The position numbers and the translations under genes are program-made. From positions 1-14,600 of the forward strand of contig CAAFPY010000035.1 of the NCBI GenBank assembly GCA_900764955.1: a stretch of 14,600 bases of DNA. Direction: 5' to 3'. Below the pieces are notes generated by a model. The model made no database searches and was not told the DNA's origin. It saw nothing but the letters and a program-made list of their open reading frames with translations. Each line of letters starts with the position of its first letter. Position 1 is the stretch's first letter. The DNA comes from an uncultured Collinsella sp. (lineage in GTDB: Bacteria > Actinomycetota > Coriobacteriia > Coriobacteriales > Coriobacteriaceae). Shown in pieces: positions 6,180 to 14,414 of the stretch.

Positions 6180-6311
6180 TCCTGCTCCTAACATAACTAT
6201 TCGCTCAACGATGTGTGTAGTACCTACGATGTGGCCGCTGGGGCCGTGTGGCGCGTTGCCGCTAACTCTTCGGCCGCGGCGCGCCTCGGGTGTCCGATTC
6301 AATCATGGGCA

Positions 6312-7790
6312 TCACGCTCCCTGTGCGGCGAGCGCCGCGGTCAGGACGATGCCGGCAATCTTGGCCGCCTTGACGTCGTGTTTGTCGTAATCCTCCAAGG
6401 CCACCGAGATGGCGACCGTGGGTGAATCGTAAGGTGCAAAGCCAACGAACATCGAGTTGACGTTGGTGCCGCCGGTCTCGGCCGAGCCGGTCTTGCCGGC
6501 GACCTTGACGCCGGGGACCTGGGCATCGGTGCCGGTACCGGACTGGACGACGGCGAGCATGGCCTGCTTGACCTGGTCGGCCGTGGCGGAGCTGACGGCC
6601 TGACCCAGCGAGCGGGACTGCGTGGTCTTGACCACAGTTCCGTCCGGGGCGAGTACCTGGGCTACAAAGTACGGGTCCATGACCACGCCACTGTTAGCGA
6701 TGGCGGCGGCAATCACGGCGTTTTGCATGGCGGTGGTCTGCGGGCCGGGCGTGTGGTCCATGCCGACAGGCTGGCCGGCGCCGGCCCAAGCGGTCTCCCA
6801 CTCGGTCATGAGCGACGGGTCTGCCATGATGGAGGCCGCGGAGGTCAGGTCCTGGCCGAGCTTTTGGCCGTAGCCAAAGGCGTTGGCAAACTGCACGAGC
6901 GTGTTTGCGCCAACTTCGTTTGCCACCTGGCCAAAGACGACGTTGGAGGACACGGCAAAGGCCTGCTGCAGGCTGATGGTGCCGTAGCTCTCGTTGGCAT
7001 AGTTGGTGACCGGTGCGTTGCCGATGTCCATGGAGCCGGGCGCCTGGTAGGTGCTGGTAAGGCTGGCGGTGCCGGTCTCGAGTGCCGCGGAAAGCGTAAC
7101 GACCTTAAACGTGGAGCCCGGCGTGTACAGCGCGTCCATGGCGCGATTGTACATAGAGCCGTCCTCGCCGCCGCCAGCCTGCAGTAGGGCGTCGATGTTG
7201 GTGTTGTCGTAGGTGGGCGAGCTGGCACATGCGAGCACCGCGCCGGTACGCGGGTCGATGACCACTACAGCGCCCTTAAAGCCCTTGAGTGCCTGCTCGG
7301 CCGCCGTCTGGATGCGCGAGTCGATGGTGAGCTTGGCGGTGTTGCCCGGCTGGGTCTGGCCCGCGAGCGACGCGATGGCGTTGTTCCAGCTGGAGTAGTC
7401 CTTAGAACCGGTGAGCGTGTCGTTCATGACGCTCTCGATGGCGGTGGTGCCATACTGCTGGCTCACGTAGCCAACCACGTGCGCTGCCAGGTTACCGTTG
7501 GGGTAGGAGCGTACGTAGGTGCCGTCCTCCTGCTGCAGCGACTCGGCCAGCGTCACGCCGTCGGACGTGATGATGGAACCGCGCTGGATGTACTTGGAGC
7601 GGGCGATGGTGTGGTTGTTGGTCGGCATGTCCTGATAGTCCTTGGCCTTGATGACCTGGACATAGGTGAGGTTGCCGATAAGGATGGCGAATAGCGCCGT
7701 AAAGGCGAGCACCGCACGGGTTAGACGGTTGGCGAGCGCAACGCGGCCGAGCACACCGGATTCAGGCGTGTCGAGCAGGCGACGGCGCAT
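6312..7790 (-). CDS. pbpA: Class B penicillin-binding protein (peptidoglycan D,D-transpeptidase)
   Basis: Crosslinks peptidoglycan outside the membrane and is a target of beta-lactams. The 492-aa form matches actinobacterial PbpA in length. A short basic cytoplasmic start (MRRRLL) leads into one signal-anchor helix (about 24-42), then the pedestal/dimer region with RGSIITSDG. The transpeptidase domain has all three motifs: STFK (226-229, nucleophile Ser226), SSN (281-283) and KTG (433-435). The start is my choice: ATG 7790 lies 29 bases inside the preceding rodA gene and lacks a clear ribosome binding site, which fits translational coupling. The frame stays open to 7946, but that extension is Pro/Arg-rich shadow sequence. 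It is the expected partner of the SEDS polymerase encoded just before it. Confidence 0.92.
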   Translation of the reverse strand: MRRRLLDTPESGVLGRVALANRLTRAVLAFTALFAILIGNLTYVQVIKAKDYQDMPTNNHTIARSKYIQRGSIITSDGVTLAESLQQEDGTYVRSYPNGNLAAHVVGYVSQQYGTTAIESVMNDTLTGSKDYSSWNNAIASLAGQTQPGNTAKLTIDSRIQTAAEQALKGFKGAVVVIDPRTGAVLACASSPTYDNTNIDALLQAGGGEDGSMYNRAMDALYTPGSTFKVVTLSAALETGTASLTSTYQAPGSMDIGNAPVTNYANESYGTISLQQAFAVSSNVVFGQVANEVGANTLVQFANAFGYGQKLGQDLTSAASIMADPSLMTEWETAWAGAGQPVGMDHTPGPQTTAMQNAVIAAAIANSGVVMDPYFVAQVLAPDGTVVKTTQSRSLGQAVSSATADQVKQAMLAVVQSGTGTDAQVPGVKVAGKTGSAETGGTNVNSMFVGFAPYDSPTVAISVALEDYDKHDVKAAKIAGIVLTAALAAQGA

Positions 7791-9183
7791 GCGCGAGCCG
7801 ACGGAATGGCCGGCCCCTGCCGTAGGAAGACGAGGTGGCAAAGCGCGTGCCCGTCGGGGCGGCGGCAGATGCGACCTGATCATCGGTGATGGCGGCCATA
7901 GTGCCGGTGCCGGTAAGCTCGGCCTCGCGTCCGGTCGCCTCGTCACCGGCGCGCAGCAGGAGCGCGACGATGATAAAGCTTGCCAGCAGCGAGGAACCGC
8001 CCTGGCTCATAAAGGGTAGGGTGACGCCGGTCAGCGGGATCAGGCGGGTAACGCCGCCCACGATTAAAAAGGCCTGGAAGCTGATGGCGGCCGTAAGGCC
8101 CGTGGCGCTAAAGGCGGCGAGGTCGGATTTAGCGCGGGCAGCCGTGGTGAGGCCACGCACGGCAAAGAGCATAAACAGGATGAGCACGGCGCCGCCGCCC
8201 AAAAGGCCCATCTCCTCGCCGATGGCCGAGAAGATAAAGTCGGACTCGACGACAGGGATGTTGTTGGCCATGCCGTTGCCGATACCAACACCGACCAGAC
8301 CGCCATCGGCAAGCGAGAAGAGCGACTGGACGATCTGGTAGCCCTGGCCCTGGGCGTCCTTAAACGGATCGACCCAAACCTGGAAACGCACCTGAACGTG
8401 AGACAGGAACTTGTAGGCGCCCACGGCTCCAACGGCTAAGAGCGCAAGGCCGATAACGACATACGAGAATCGTCCCGTGGCAACGTAGAGCGTCAGCAAG
8501 AAGATGGTGTAGAACAGCACGGCCGAACCCAGGTCGCGTTCGAAGACGACGACGAGCAGGCACACACCCCACACGGCAAACAGCGGCAGCAGCAGTCGCA
8601 GGCGAGGGATCTTAAAGCCCAGGATCTTGCGGTTGGAGATGGAGAGCAGCTCGCGGTTCTCGGCCAGGTACCCGGCCAGGAACAGCACGATAAAGACCTT
8701 GGCGAACTCGCCGGGCTGGATGGTAAAGCCCGCGATGCGAATCCACAGCTTGGAGCCCGAGATCGTGGTGCCGATAAAGATGGGCAGCATCAGCAGAATG
8801 ATGCCGATGATGCCAAAGGTGTACTTGTAGCGCATAACCACGTCGAGGTTTTTGACCAGTGCAAGCGTTCCCACCATGAGCGCCACCGAGACAAACAGGA
8901 TGATGAGCTGTGAGATGGCGAGAGCGGGGGCGAGGCGTGTCACGAACGTGATACCGATGCCCGAAAGTATAAATACGATGGGTAGGATGGCGGGGTCGGC
9001 GCCGGGCGCCAAGATGCGCACGGCGATATGTGCCGCGGCGAAGGCGGCAAAGAGGCCGATCGGCACGGCGAGCGTCTCAAAGGAGATGGCGGCGCCCGCG
9101 GTGAGCACGTACATCGCATACAGCAGGATGACGGGGAACGCCGAGGCGATGAGCAAGAGCAGCTCGGTGTTGCGGCGACTCAT
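7762..9183 (-). CDS. rodA: SEDS-family peptidoglycan glycosyltransferase (RodA/FtsW)
   Basis: Polytopic membrane enzyme that polymerises lipid II into glycan strands with its class B PBP partner; 473 aa, about ten membrane helices. Family motifs are visible: WIRIAGFTIQPGEFAK (about 147-162), ERDLGSAV with the conserved Asp217, ESDFIFSAIGEEMG (313-326), and TLPFMSQGGSSLL (388-400), where Gln replaces the more usual Tyr in SYGGSS. After the last helix a tail of about 60 residues, ending in Arg/Pro-rich sequence, is encoded over the pbpA start region. ATG 9183 has aagggag (9192-9198) 8 bases upstream, and the gap to the phosphatase stop is 16 bases. RodA and FtsW cannot be told apart from sequence alone; the pstP-rodA-pbpA order of actinobacteria favours RodA. 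Confidence 0.93.
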   Translation of the reverse strand: MSRRNTELLLLIASAFPVILLYAMYVLTAGAAISFETLAVPIGLFAAFAAAHIAVRILAPGADPAILPIVFILSGIGITFVTRLAPALAISQLIILFVSVALMVGTLALVKNLDVVMRYKYTFGIIGIILLMLPIFIGTTISGSKLWIRIAGFTIQPGEFAKVFIVLFLAGYLAENRELLSISNRKILGFKIPRLRLLLPLFAVWGVCLLVVVFERDLGSAVLFYTIFLLTLYVATGRFSYVVIGLALLAVGAVGAYKFLSHVQVRFQVWVDPFKDAQGQGYQIVQSLFSLADGGLVGVGIGNGMANNIPVVESDFIFSAIGEEMGLLGGGAVLILFMLFAVRGLTTAARAKSDLAAFSATGLTAAISFQAFLIVGGVTRLIPLTGVTLPFMSQGGSSLLASFIIVALLLRAGDEATGREAELTGTGTMAAITDDQVASAAAPTGTRFATSSSYGRGRPFRRLAHAPSPARHA

Positions 9184-9199
9184 AAGCGGCACTCCCTTT

Positions 9200-11134
9200 C
9201 TAGTTCTTTTCGGAGGCTTCGGCCTCGGCGGACTGTTCGGCGGTTTTCTCGGAATCTGATTCGGAGGTCGATCCCTGATTGGTGTTGTCGCGAATCGTTT
9301 GCGCGTCAATCACCTGGCGGGTCTGCTCCTCGTCGATCTGGTGGCGGTACTTGGATATCGTGTCCTGCGCATCGTCGACACTTGTTTGCGGAATGCCCGC
9401 CTTGAGGCGGTTTTGCGTGTCTTCGGGCAGGTCGGACAGCTTAATACTGGTTTCGCTTTCGAGCCAGTGGAGCTTGAGTCCGAGTGGCTTGCCGGGCAGG
9501 CCGCGCCAGACGGCGACATTGCCCTGGTAGGTACCCAGGTAGTACGAGCCGGTGACACCCGTGTAGGCCCAGATGGAAGCCGCCAGCACCAAGACGAGAC
9601 CTAAGACGACGCCGATGGTGACGTTGCGGCGACGCACGAGTTGCGCCTCGCGCATAACGCCATCGTCAACCAGGTCAACGACTACTACGGTCACGTTGTC
9701 GTGGCCGCCGGCGGCAAGCGCCGCGTCCACTAGGTTGTCGACGCAGATTTGCGCGGTTGAGGACTGCGTGGCGATGTTCTCGATATCGCTATCGGGAATC
9801 ATGCTCGAAAGGCCGTCGGAGCACAGGATCAGACGGTCGCCTTCCTCGATATGCAGAGTGAAGTGGTCGGCATACATAGCGGGGTCCGAGCCCAGCGCGC
9901 GGGTGATGACCGAACGGTTGGGGTGGACGCGAGCCTCGTCTGCCGTAATCTCGCCGGCGTCCACGAGCTCCTCCACGTAGGAGTGGTCGCGGGTCACGCG
10001 GATGAGCGTGCCCTCGTGGAGCAGGTAGGCGCGAGAGTCACCCACGTGGGCGATGGCGAGCGTGTCGTTTTCGATATAGGCGCAAGTGGCTGTGCAGCCC
10101 ATGCCGGGCTTGCCCAGGCCGTTCAGGGCCGCCTCGATTACGGCGGCGTTGGCTGCCTCGACGGCTGCGGCCAGGCGTGCTGCGTCGGCGGACTGCGGGG
10201 CCGTCTTGGCAATAGTCTCGACGGCGATGGAAGAGGCTACCTCGCCGGCGGCGTGACCGCCCATGCCGTCGCATACGCAAAAGAGCGGCGACTGCACCAG
10301 GTAGGAATCCTCATTGTGCGGGCGCACACAGCCAACGTCGGAGCGGGCGCCCCACATGAGTTGCGTGGTGGTGCCGGCATCATAGGTCGAGTCGGTCTCG
10401 ATGCGTTCCTCGGTCAGGGGCTCAAAGCTCATGGTCGAGCCGGGGTCTTTGAGCTTGGCCTCAACGGCGGCAACGTCGATCTCGGCTGTGTCACCGGGAG
10501 AGACGGTGTCGGTCTCGGCGTTTGATTCGGAATCGCCGGTGTCCGGGGAGCCGGGCTCCTCGGACGCGCGGGCGGTCGACTCGTCGTCTTGCGGGCTGAC
10601 GTCTATAGGCTCGGGTGTCGCAAAGTGCGACGGCGCGGGCGTGCTTTGCGACTGGGCGGCGGGCTCGGCCACGGTATCGGACTCGCTTGCGGGCGCAGGC
10701 TGCGGGGCCTTGGGTGCAGGGCCGTCCTCGGGGGATGGCCCCGCTTCGGGCGCCGGCGTAGACGCGGGCGCAACCTCGGATGCCGGGGCTATGGGAAACG
10801 CCGGCGCGGCGGGCTCGGGGGCCGCAAACACCGCAGCACTCTCGTTGATTGCCGCGGCGACGGGCTCTGCAAAGTGAGCCGGCGCCGGGGTTGCTTCGGG
10901 CGCTGTGGGCTGTTCCGCAGCATGTGCGCCGATGGGCGCCGCTACGGCATCCTCTTCGTCTTCGTTATCGGCGAGATCAGAAATATCATGCGTTACATGC
11001 GAAAGAGGCAGGGAGAACACGGTGTCCTCGGGCTCCACGGGTGCGGAGCCCGCCGGAGCGGCGTGGGCCGGCGCAGCTGTGGCGGCGGCCGGTGCCTCGG
11101 TCATAGTTGCGGACTTGTTCTCCTCGTCGATCAT
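9200..11134 (-). CDS. pstP: Membrane-anchored PP2C Ser/Thr phosphatase with a long disordered N-terminus
   Basis: Removes phosphate from kinase substrates and from PknB-type kinases; metal-dependent PPM/PP2C family, 644 aa. Residues 1 to about 255 are low-complexity, rich in Ala, Pro, Glu and Ser, and contain a repeated phrase (PAPAHFAEP 83-91; PAPSHFATP 166-174). The PP2C domain (about 260-490) has RPHNEDS (271-277), CDGMGGHAAGE (288-298), VGDSRAY (364-370), CSDGLSS (438-444) and GGHDNVTV (476-483), so the metal-binding Asp residues are present. One membrane helix (about 504-525) and an extracytoplasmic tail follow. Mycobacterial PstP is shorter, near 514 aa, and lacks such an N-terminus. 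ATG 11134 overlaps the fhaB stop as ATGA. A second ATG at 11104 is possible. Confidence 0.93.
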   Translation of the reverse strand: MIDEENKSATMTEAPAAATAAPAHAAPAGSAPVEPEDTVFSLPLSHVTHDISDLADNEDEEDAVAAPIGAHAAEQPTAPEATPAPAHFAEPVAAAINESAAVFAAPEPAAPAFPIAPASEVAPASTPAPEAGPSPEDGPAPKAPQPAPASESDTVAEPAAQSQSTPAPSHFATPEPIDVSPQDDESTARASEEPGSPDTGDSESNAETDTVSPGDTAEIDVAAVEAKLKDPGSTMSFEPLTEERIETDSTYDAGTTTQLMWGARSDVGCVRPHNEDSYLVQSPLFCVCDGMGGHAAGEVASSIAVETIAKTAPQSADAARLAAAVEAANAAVIEAALNGLGKPGMGCTATCAYIENDTLAIAHVGDSRAYLLHEGTLIRVTRDHSYVEELVDAGEITADEARVHPNRSVITRALGSDPAMYADHFTLHIEEGDRLILCSDGLSSMIPDSDIENIATQSSTAQICVDNLVDAALAAGGHDNVTVVVVDLVDDGVMREAQLVRRRNVTIGVVLGLVLVLAASIWAYTGVTGSYYLGTYQGNVAVWRGLPGKPLGLKLHWLESETSIKLSDLPEDTQNRLKAGIPQTSVDDAQDTISKYRHQIDEEQTRQVIDAQTIRDNTNQGSTSESDSEKTAEQSAEAEASEKN

Positions 11135-11547
11135 CGACGGTTCACCTTCATGACCACGTCGCCAATCTGGACTTCGTCGCCCTCACGCAGCGTCGCGGGC
11201 TCCACGAGCTGGCGGCCGTTGACGAGCGTGCCGTTAAGCGAGTTGAGGTCCTCGATGATGAGCGCCGGGCCCTGCAGCGAAAAGCGCGCATGCGAGGCCG
11301 AGACGAACGGTTCGTTGATGCAGATGTCCGAAGATGGCGAGCGACCGACGATGACGGGGCCGAGCATGTCTACGTGGATGCCACGGATGCCGCGCGGGCC
11401 CTTGTCCACATCGATCGTCCAGATAGCCGAGTCGCGGCGCTGTCCGCGAACAAGTCCCACGCCGGTCTTCATGACGGCGAACAGGAAGATATAGAGCAGG
11501 GCGACCAGGACGATGCGGCCTGCAAAAAGGACGATATCGATGTTCAT
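11131..11547 (-). CDS. fhaB: Small membrane-anchored FHA-domain protein (FhaB/FipA-like)
   Basis: A phosphothreonine-reading adaptor of 138 aa. An N-terminal membrane helix (about 5-25) is followed by a basic patch (RGQRRD, 35-40) and an FHA domain (about 55-138). Peptide-binding residues are visible: GRS (68-70), SASHARF with Ser83 and His86, and LNSLNGTLVNG (101-111). In mycobacteria FipA (FhaB) links PknB-phosphorylated FtsZ and division proteins; a similar adaptor role is inferred here. The ribosome binding site aggggat lies in the end of fhaA, 6 bases before the gap ends; the two genes are 6 bases apart. The stop codon overlaps the phosphatase start (ATGA), so FHA protein and phosphatase are probably made in coupled amounts. 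Confidence 0.9.
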   Translation of the reverse strand: MNIDIVLFAGRIVLVALLYIFLFAVMKTGVGLVRGQRRDSAIWTIDVDKGPRGIRGIHVDMLGPVIVGRSPSSDICINEPFVSASHARFSLQGPALIIEDLNSLNGTLVNGRQLVEPATLREGDEVQIGDVVMKVNRR

Positions 11548-11553
11548 AAGCGA

Positions 11554-12564
11554 CTATCCCCTAAATTCAAAGGTGCTCAGGCCAAACGTCAGTAGATCGC
11601 CGTTGCGCAGCGGGCAGCGCGTAATGCGGCGGTTGTTGACGAGCGTGCCGTTGGTGGAATTGAGGTCCTCGATCGACCAATCCGAGCCCGTAAAGGTGAG
11701 CTGGGCGTGGCGGCGCGACACGTTGGGGTCGCGCAGGGCAATGTCGGAAACTGAGCGCTCGCGACCGATGGTCACCTGTGCGGAGGTGATGCTATGGCTC
11801 TCGCCGCTCACGACGTCGACGAGCTGGGCGAGCGGGCGCTGCGGGGCGCGAGTGCTCGCCATGTTGGAGGCGATGCCGGCTGCGGCGCCTAGGCCCACGG
11901 CGGCACCGGTCGCGGCGGCTCCGCCCATGCCGGCAAGCGCGTCGCGCGAGACGGTCTGCGGCACCGGGATAGGAGCGGCGGGGTCGGGGACGCTAGGCGC
12001 GAAGGGGTCTGCTACGGCAAGCGGGTCGGGAGCGGCGGCGCGAGGCGTCGGCTGCTGCTGGGGCATGGCGGCGGGGCGCTGCTGCTGCGGGGCAGCAAAC
12101 TGCTGCTGGCCGGCGCGCGGGGCGCTGGCGGCACGGCTTGCCGCGGAGTTGTTTTGGCCCAGACCGTTTTGATAGGCGCGCTCTTCTTCGTACAGGCGGC
12201 CGAGCGTGGGGGCATCGACGTTCTCGGCAAAGACCGAGAACTTGCCGGCACGCAGCTGCGGATCGATCATAAAGCGCACGAGGGGCTCACCGACAAAGAC
12301 ATAGCGGCGCTTTTCGGCCTGCGCTTTCACAAACTCGCGGACCTCGCGCGAAAGCTCGGGGTAGAACGGGGCGAGCATGGGATCGTCGTCGGCGGCGATC
12401 AGAATGGTATAGAGTGCCGGCGCGGTGTTGACGCCGTTGATCACCAGAGTCTGATCCTCCATGTCGCGAGCGGCCTGCTTGGCAAGCTTCTTAAAGGAGA
12501 ACGGGGCACGGGTGGCACCGAAGATGCCGGCCACGTGGTCCTCGAAGATGTTCAGGAAGTTCAC
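11554..12564 (-). CDS. fhaA: DUF3662 and FHA-domain protein (FhaA-like)
   Basis: Cytoplasmic phospho-reader of 336 aa. Residues 1 to about 125 match the DUF3662/FhaA N-terminal domain (NFLNIFEDHVAGIFG, ARDMEDQTLVINGV, KRRYVFVGEPLVRF). A Gln/Pro/Ala-rich linker (about 135-210) and a Gly/Ala stretch (211-233) lead to a C-terminal FHA domain (about 245-336). That domain carries GRER (267-270), VSRRHAQL with Ser283 and His286, and LNSTNGTLVNN (301-311). Mycobacterial FhaA binds phosphorylated MviN and cell-wall factors; the same role is inferred. Translation starts at GTG 12564, overlapping the kinase stop codon as GTGA, with ggagag upstream inside the kinase gene. No other start gives the complete DUF3662 domain. 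Confidence 0.93.
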   Translation of the reverse strand: MNFLNIFEDHVAGIFGATRAPFSFKKLAKQAARDMEDQTLVINGVNTAPALYTILIAADDDPMLAPFYPELSREVREFVKAQAEKRRYVFVGEPLVRFMIDPQLRAGKFSVFAENVDAPTLGRLYEEERAYQNGLGQNNSAASRAASAPRAGQQQFAAPQQQRPAAMPQQQPTPRAAAPDPLAVADPFAPSVPDPAAPIPVPQTVSRDALAGMGGAAATGAAVGLGAAAGIASNMASTRAPQRPLAQLVDVVSGESHSITSAQVTIGRERSVSDIALRDPNVSRRHAQLTFTGSDWSIEDLNSTNGTLVNNRRITRCPLRNGDLLTFGLSTFEFRG

Positions 12565-14414
12565 GAAAGATCACTCTCCGTATAGGTTCTTTGGTATCCG
12601 AGCAAATATAGGCATATCCCAACGATTATAGAGGATAGGGTTCCCGCAACCGCCGCCTTGGCGACGACCGCGGCTGCAAGGCTGGCAATTTCCATATGGT
12701 GTGCAAGACAGGATGCCGCTGCGCAGCCGATGCCGGTGACGGCGATGGCGGTGATTGCGGCAAGGTTTGAGCCCTGATCGGCACGCTTGGCATGGGCATT
12801 GAGCAGCGCAGATGACGCCGCAGCAGTTGCCGCTACCAGCACAAAGGCAGCCCAAAGGAGTGGGTCTCCCAGCGCTGCGGCAACGTTACCGAGCCCCAGC
12901 ACGCCTCCGGCTGAAAGCGCGACCGTGGCCAGACGGGCAAAAAGTGCGCCCATGCCCGTTGCCGCGGCGGCGCTTGCCGGGCCGAGCCAAAATGACGCGA
13001 CGCCGGCGGTGACCCCAGCTGCCAGGAAGGTATTGCCGGTCAGACAGCCAAGCGCGAGTGCACAGGTGAGTGCGGCGCTCGCGGCAGCCTCGGTGCGACC
13101 CCAGGCGATCCACCAACCGGACATGGCGGCGGCAAAGATCACCGCGACGGGCAACATCGACAGGATGCCCTGTGCCTGCATGGTGGCGTTTGCCATGAGC
13201 ACCAAAAAGCCCACAGCCGAGATGGCCGAGCCAATCTGGGGGGCCAGGCCGGCCGCCGCTCCGATCGCGATAGCCGCAATGACCAGGCCGGGAAGCGCCG
13301 CGACCCCAGCCGTTTGCATCAGCAAAAAGCTAAAGGTGCCGCACGCTAGCGCCGAGATGGCGCGCATGGTGTAGTCGCGCGCATGGATCCAGCGCGTGCC
13401 CGCCCAGCCGAGTGCGGGGTCGACCTCGATGGCGTCGTCCTCGTAGTACGACGGCTCGATATCGTCGAGCTCCTGCTCGTCATCCGAAAGCTCGCCAACC
13501 ATTTGCTCCAAGCTGCGACGACCCTCGCGTACGCTGCCCAGACCGGCAAGGAGCTGGTCGCAAAATGCCTCGATGCTGTTGGGGCGGTCCTGCGGCATGG
13601 GGGAGAGCGCGCTCATGAGCGCGCTCTCGGCTCCCGGGGGAAAGTGTGGTATCAGCTCGCTGGGATAGGTGGCGCCGCCGATGATACGGTCGAGCGAGTC
13701 GGCGGGCGTGGCCGCCATAAAGGGAGCGCTGCCGCACAAGCCCTCATAGATAACGCAGGCAAGGGCAAAGACATCGGCGCGCTCGTCGACCGTGCCGGTC
13801 TCGATATCGAGCTGCTCGGGCGGCATGTAGCCGATGGTGCCGCCGCGCGAGCCGCCAAAGCCACCGGCGGACGACAGCCGCGCCATGCCAAAGTCGGTGA
13901 GCTTTACATTGCCCGAGTGGTCGATGAGCACGTTGGCGGGCTTAATGTCCAGGTGGAGTACGCCATTACTATGGGCGAAGGCGAGCGCCTGGCCCAGGGC
14001 ATCGGCAATGGCCGCGGCCTCGTCAAAGGTAAGTGAGTGGCCGTCCACGCGATGCAAAAACTCGGCCAGCGACATGCCGTCGACATATTCCATAACCAGG
14101 TAGGCATAGGCTGTGTCGTGCGTAAAGTCGATAACCTGCACGATATTGGGATGTTGAAGCATAGCGGCAGTGTGCGCCTCGCGCAGGACATCCATGATGT
14201 CGCTGGCGGGCATGCCGGCGCCGTTGATAAGGGGGATGCGCTTAATGGCGACGCGGCGGCGCAGGTGCGTGTCGCGGCAGATCTCGATGGAGCCAAAACC
14301 GCCGGTCGCAAGTGTCTCGAGCGGCTGGTACCGCTTGAGCAGCTCGCGAGAGCTGGTGCCCTCCAAAGGAACGTCCGGCGAGAACCGGGCGGTATGTTGC
14401 GAGAAAAGCGGCAT
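12561..14414 (-). CDS. Ser/Thr protein kinase with non-RD catalytic loop and polytopic membrane domain
   Basis: First gene of the operon, 617 aa. The kinase domain (about 29-290) keeps Lys58 (VAIK), a likely alpha-C Glu79, Asp156 and Asn161 (HLDIKPAN), DFG (174-176) and PPEQ (198-201). Two features deviate: HRD is HLD, so the Arg that couples to activation-loop phosphorylation is missing, and the P-loop reads LATGGFG, with Ala in place of the first Gly. An acidic linker (about 308-332) precedes roughly 250 hydrophobic Ala/Gly-rich residues (about 353-606), probably eight or more membrane helices. There are no PASTA repeats. It occupies the place of a second kinase such as PknA, but its membrane half is unlike PknA. 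ATG 14414 has gaggg six bases upstream; an in-frame TTG at 14420 directly abuts that site and is less likely. Confidence 0.9.
   Translation of the reverse strand: MPLFSQHTARFSPDVPLEGTSSRELLKRYQPLETLATGGFGSIEICRDTHLRRRVAIKRIPLINGAGMPASDIMDVLREAHTAAMLQHPNIVQVIDFTHDTAYAYLVMEYVDGMSLAEFLHRVDGHSLTFDEAAAIADALGQALAFAHSNGVLHLDIKPANVLIDHSGNVKLTDFGMARLSSAGGFGGSRGGTIGYMPPEQLDIETGTVDERADVFALACVIYEGLCGSAPFMAATPADSLDRIIGGATYPSELIPHFPPGAESALMSALSPMPQDRPNSIEAFCDQLLAGLGSVREGRRSLEQMVGELSDDEQELDDIEPSYYEDDAIEVDPALGWAGTRWIHARDYTMRAISALACGTFSFLLMQTAGVAALPGLVIAAIAIGAAAGLAPQIGSAISAVGFLVLMANATMQAQGILSMLPVAVIFAAAMSGWWIAWGRTEAAASAALTCALALGCLTGNTFLAAGVTAGVASFWLGPASAAAATGMGALFARLATVALSAGGVLGLGNVAAALGDPLLWAAFVLVAATAAASSALLNAHAKRADQGSNLAAITAIAVTGIGCAAASCLAHHMEIASLAAAVVAKAAVAGTLSSIIVGICLYLLGYQRTYTESDLS

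Noticed and set aside
6180..6302. Longer pknB starting at TTG 6302
   Set aside because: The 41 extra residues are Arg/Pro/Gly-rich and lie before the usual kinase N-terminus; ATG 6179 has a well-placed aggag.
6180..6311. Internal promoter for pknB
   Set aside because: No credible -35/-10 pair could be found on the - strand; pknB may simply be transcribed with the operon.
7791..7946. Longer pbpA reaching to 7946
   Set aside because: The extension is Pro/Arg-rich, lies fully inside rodA, and would put more than 70 odd residues before the membrane anchor.
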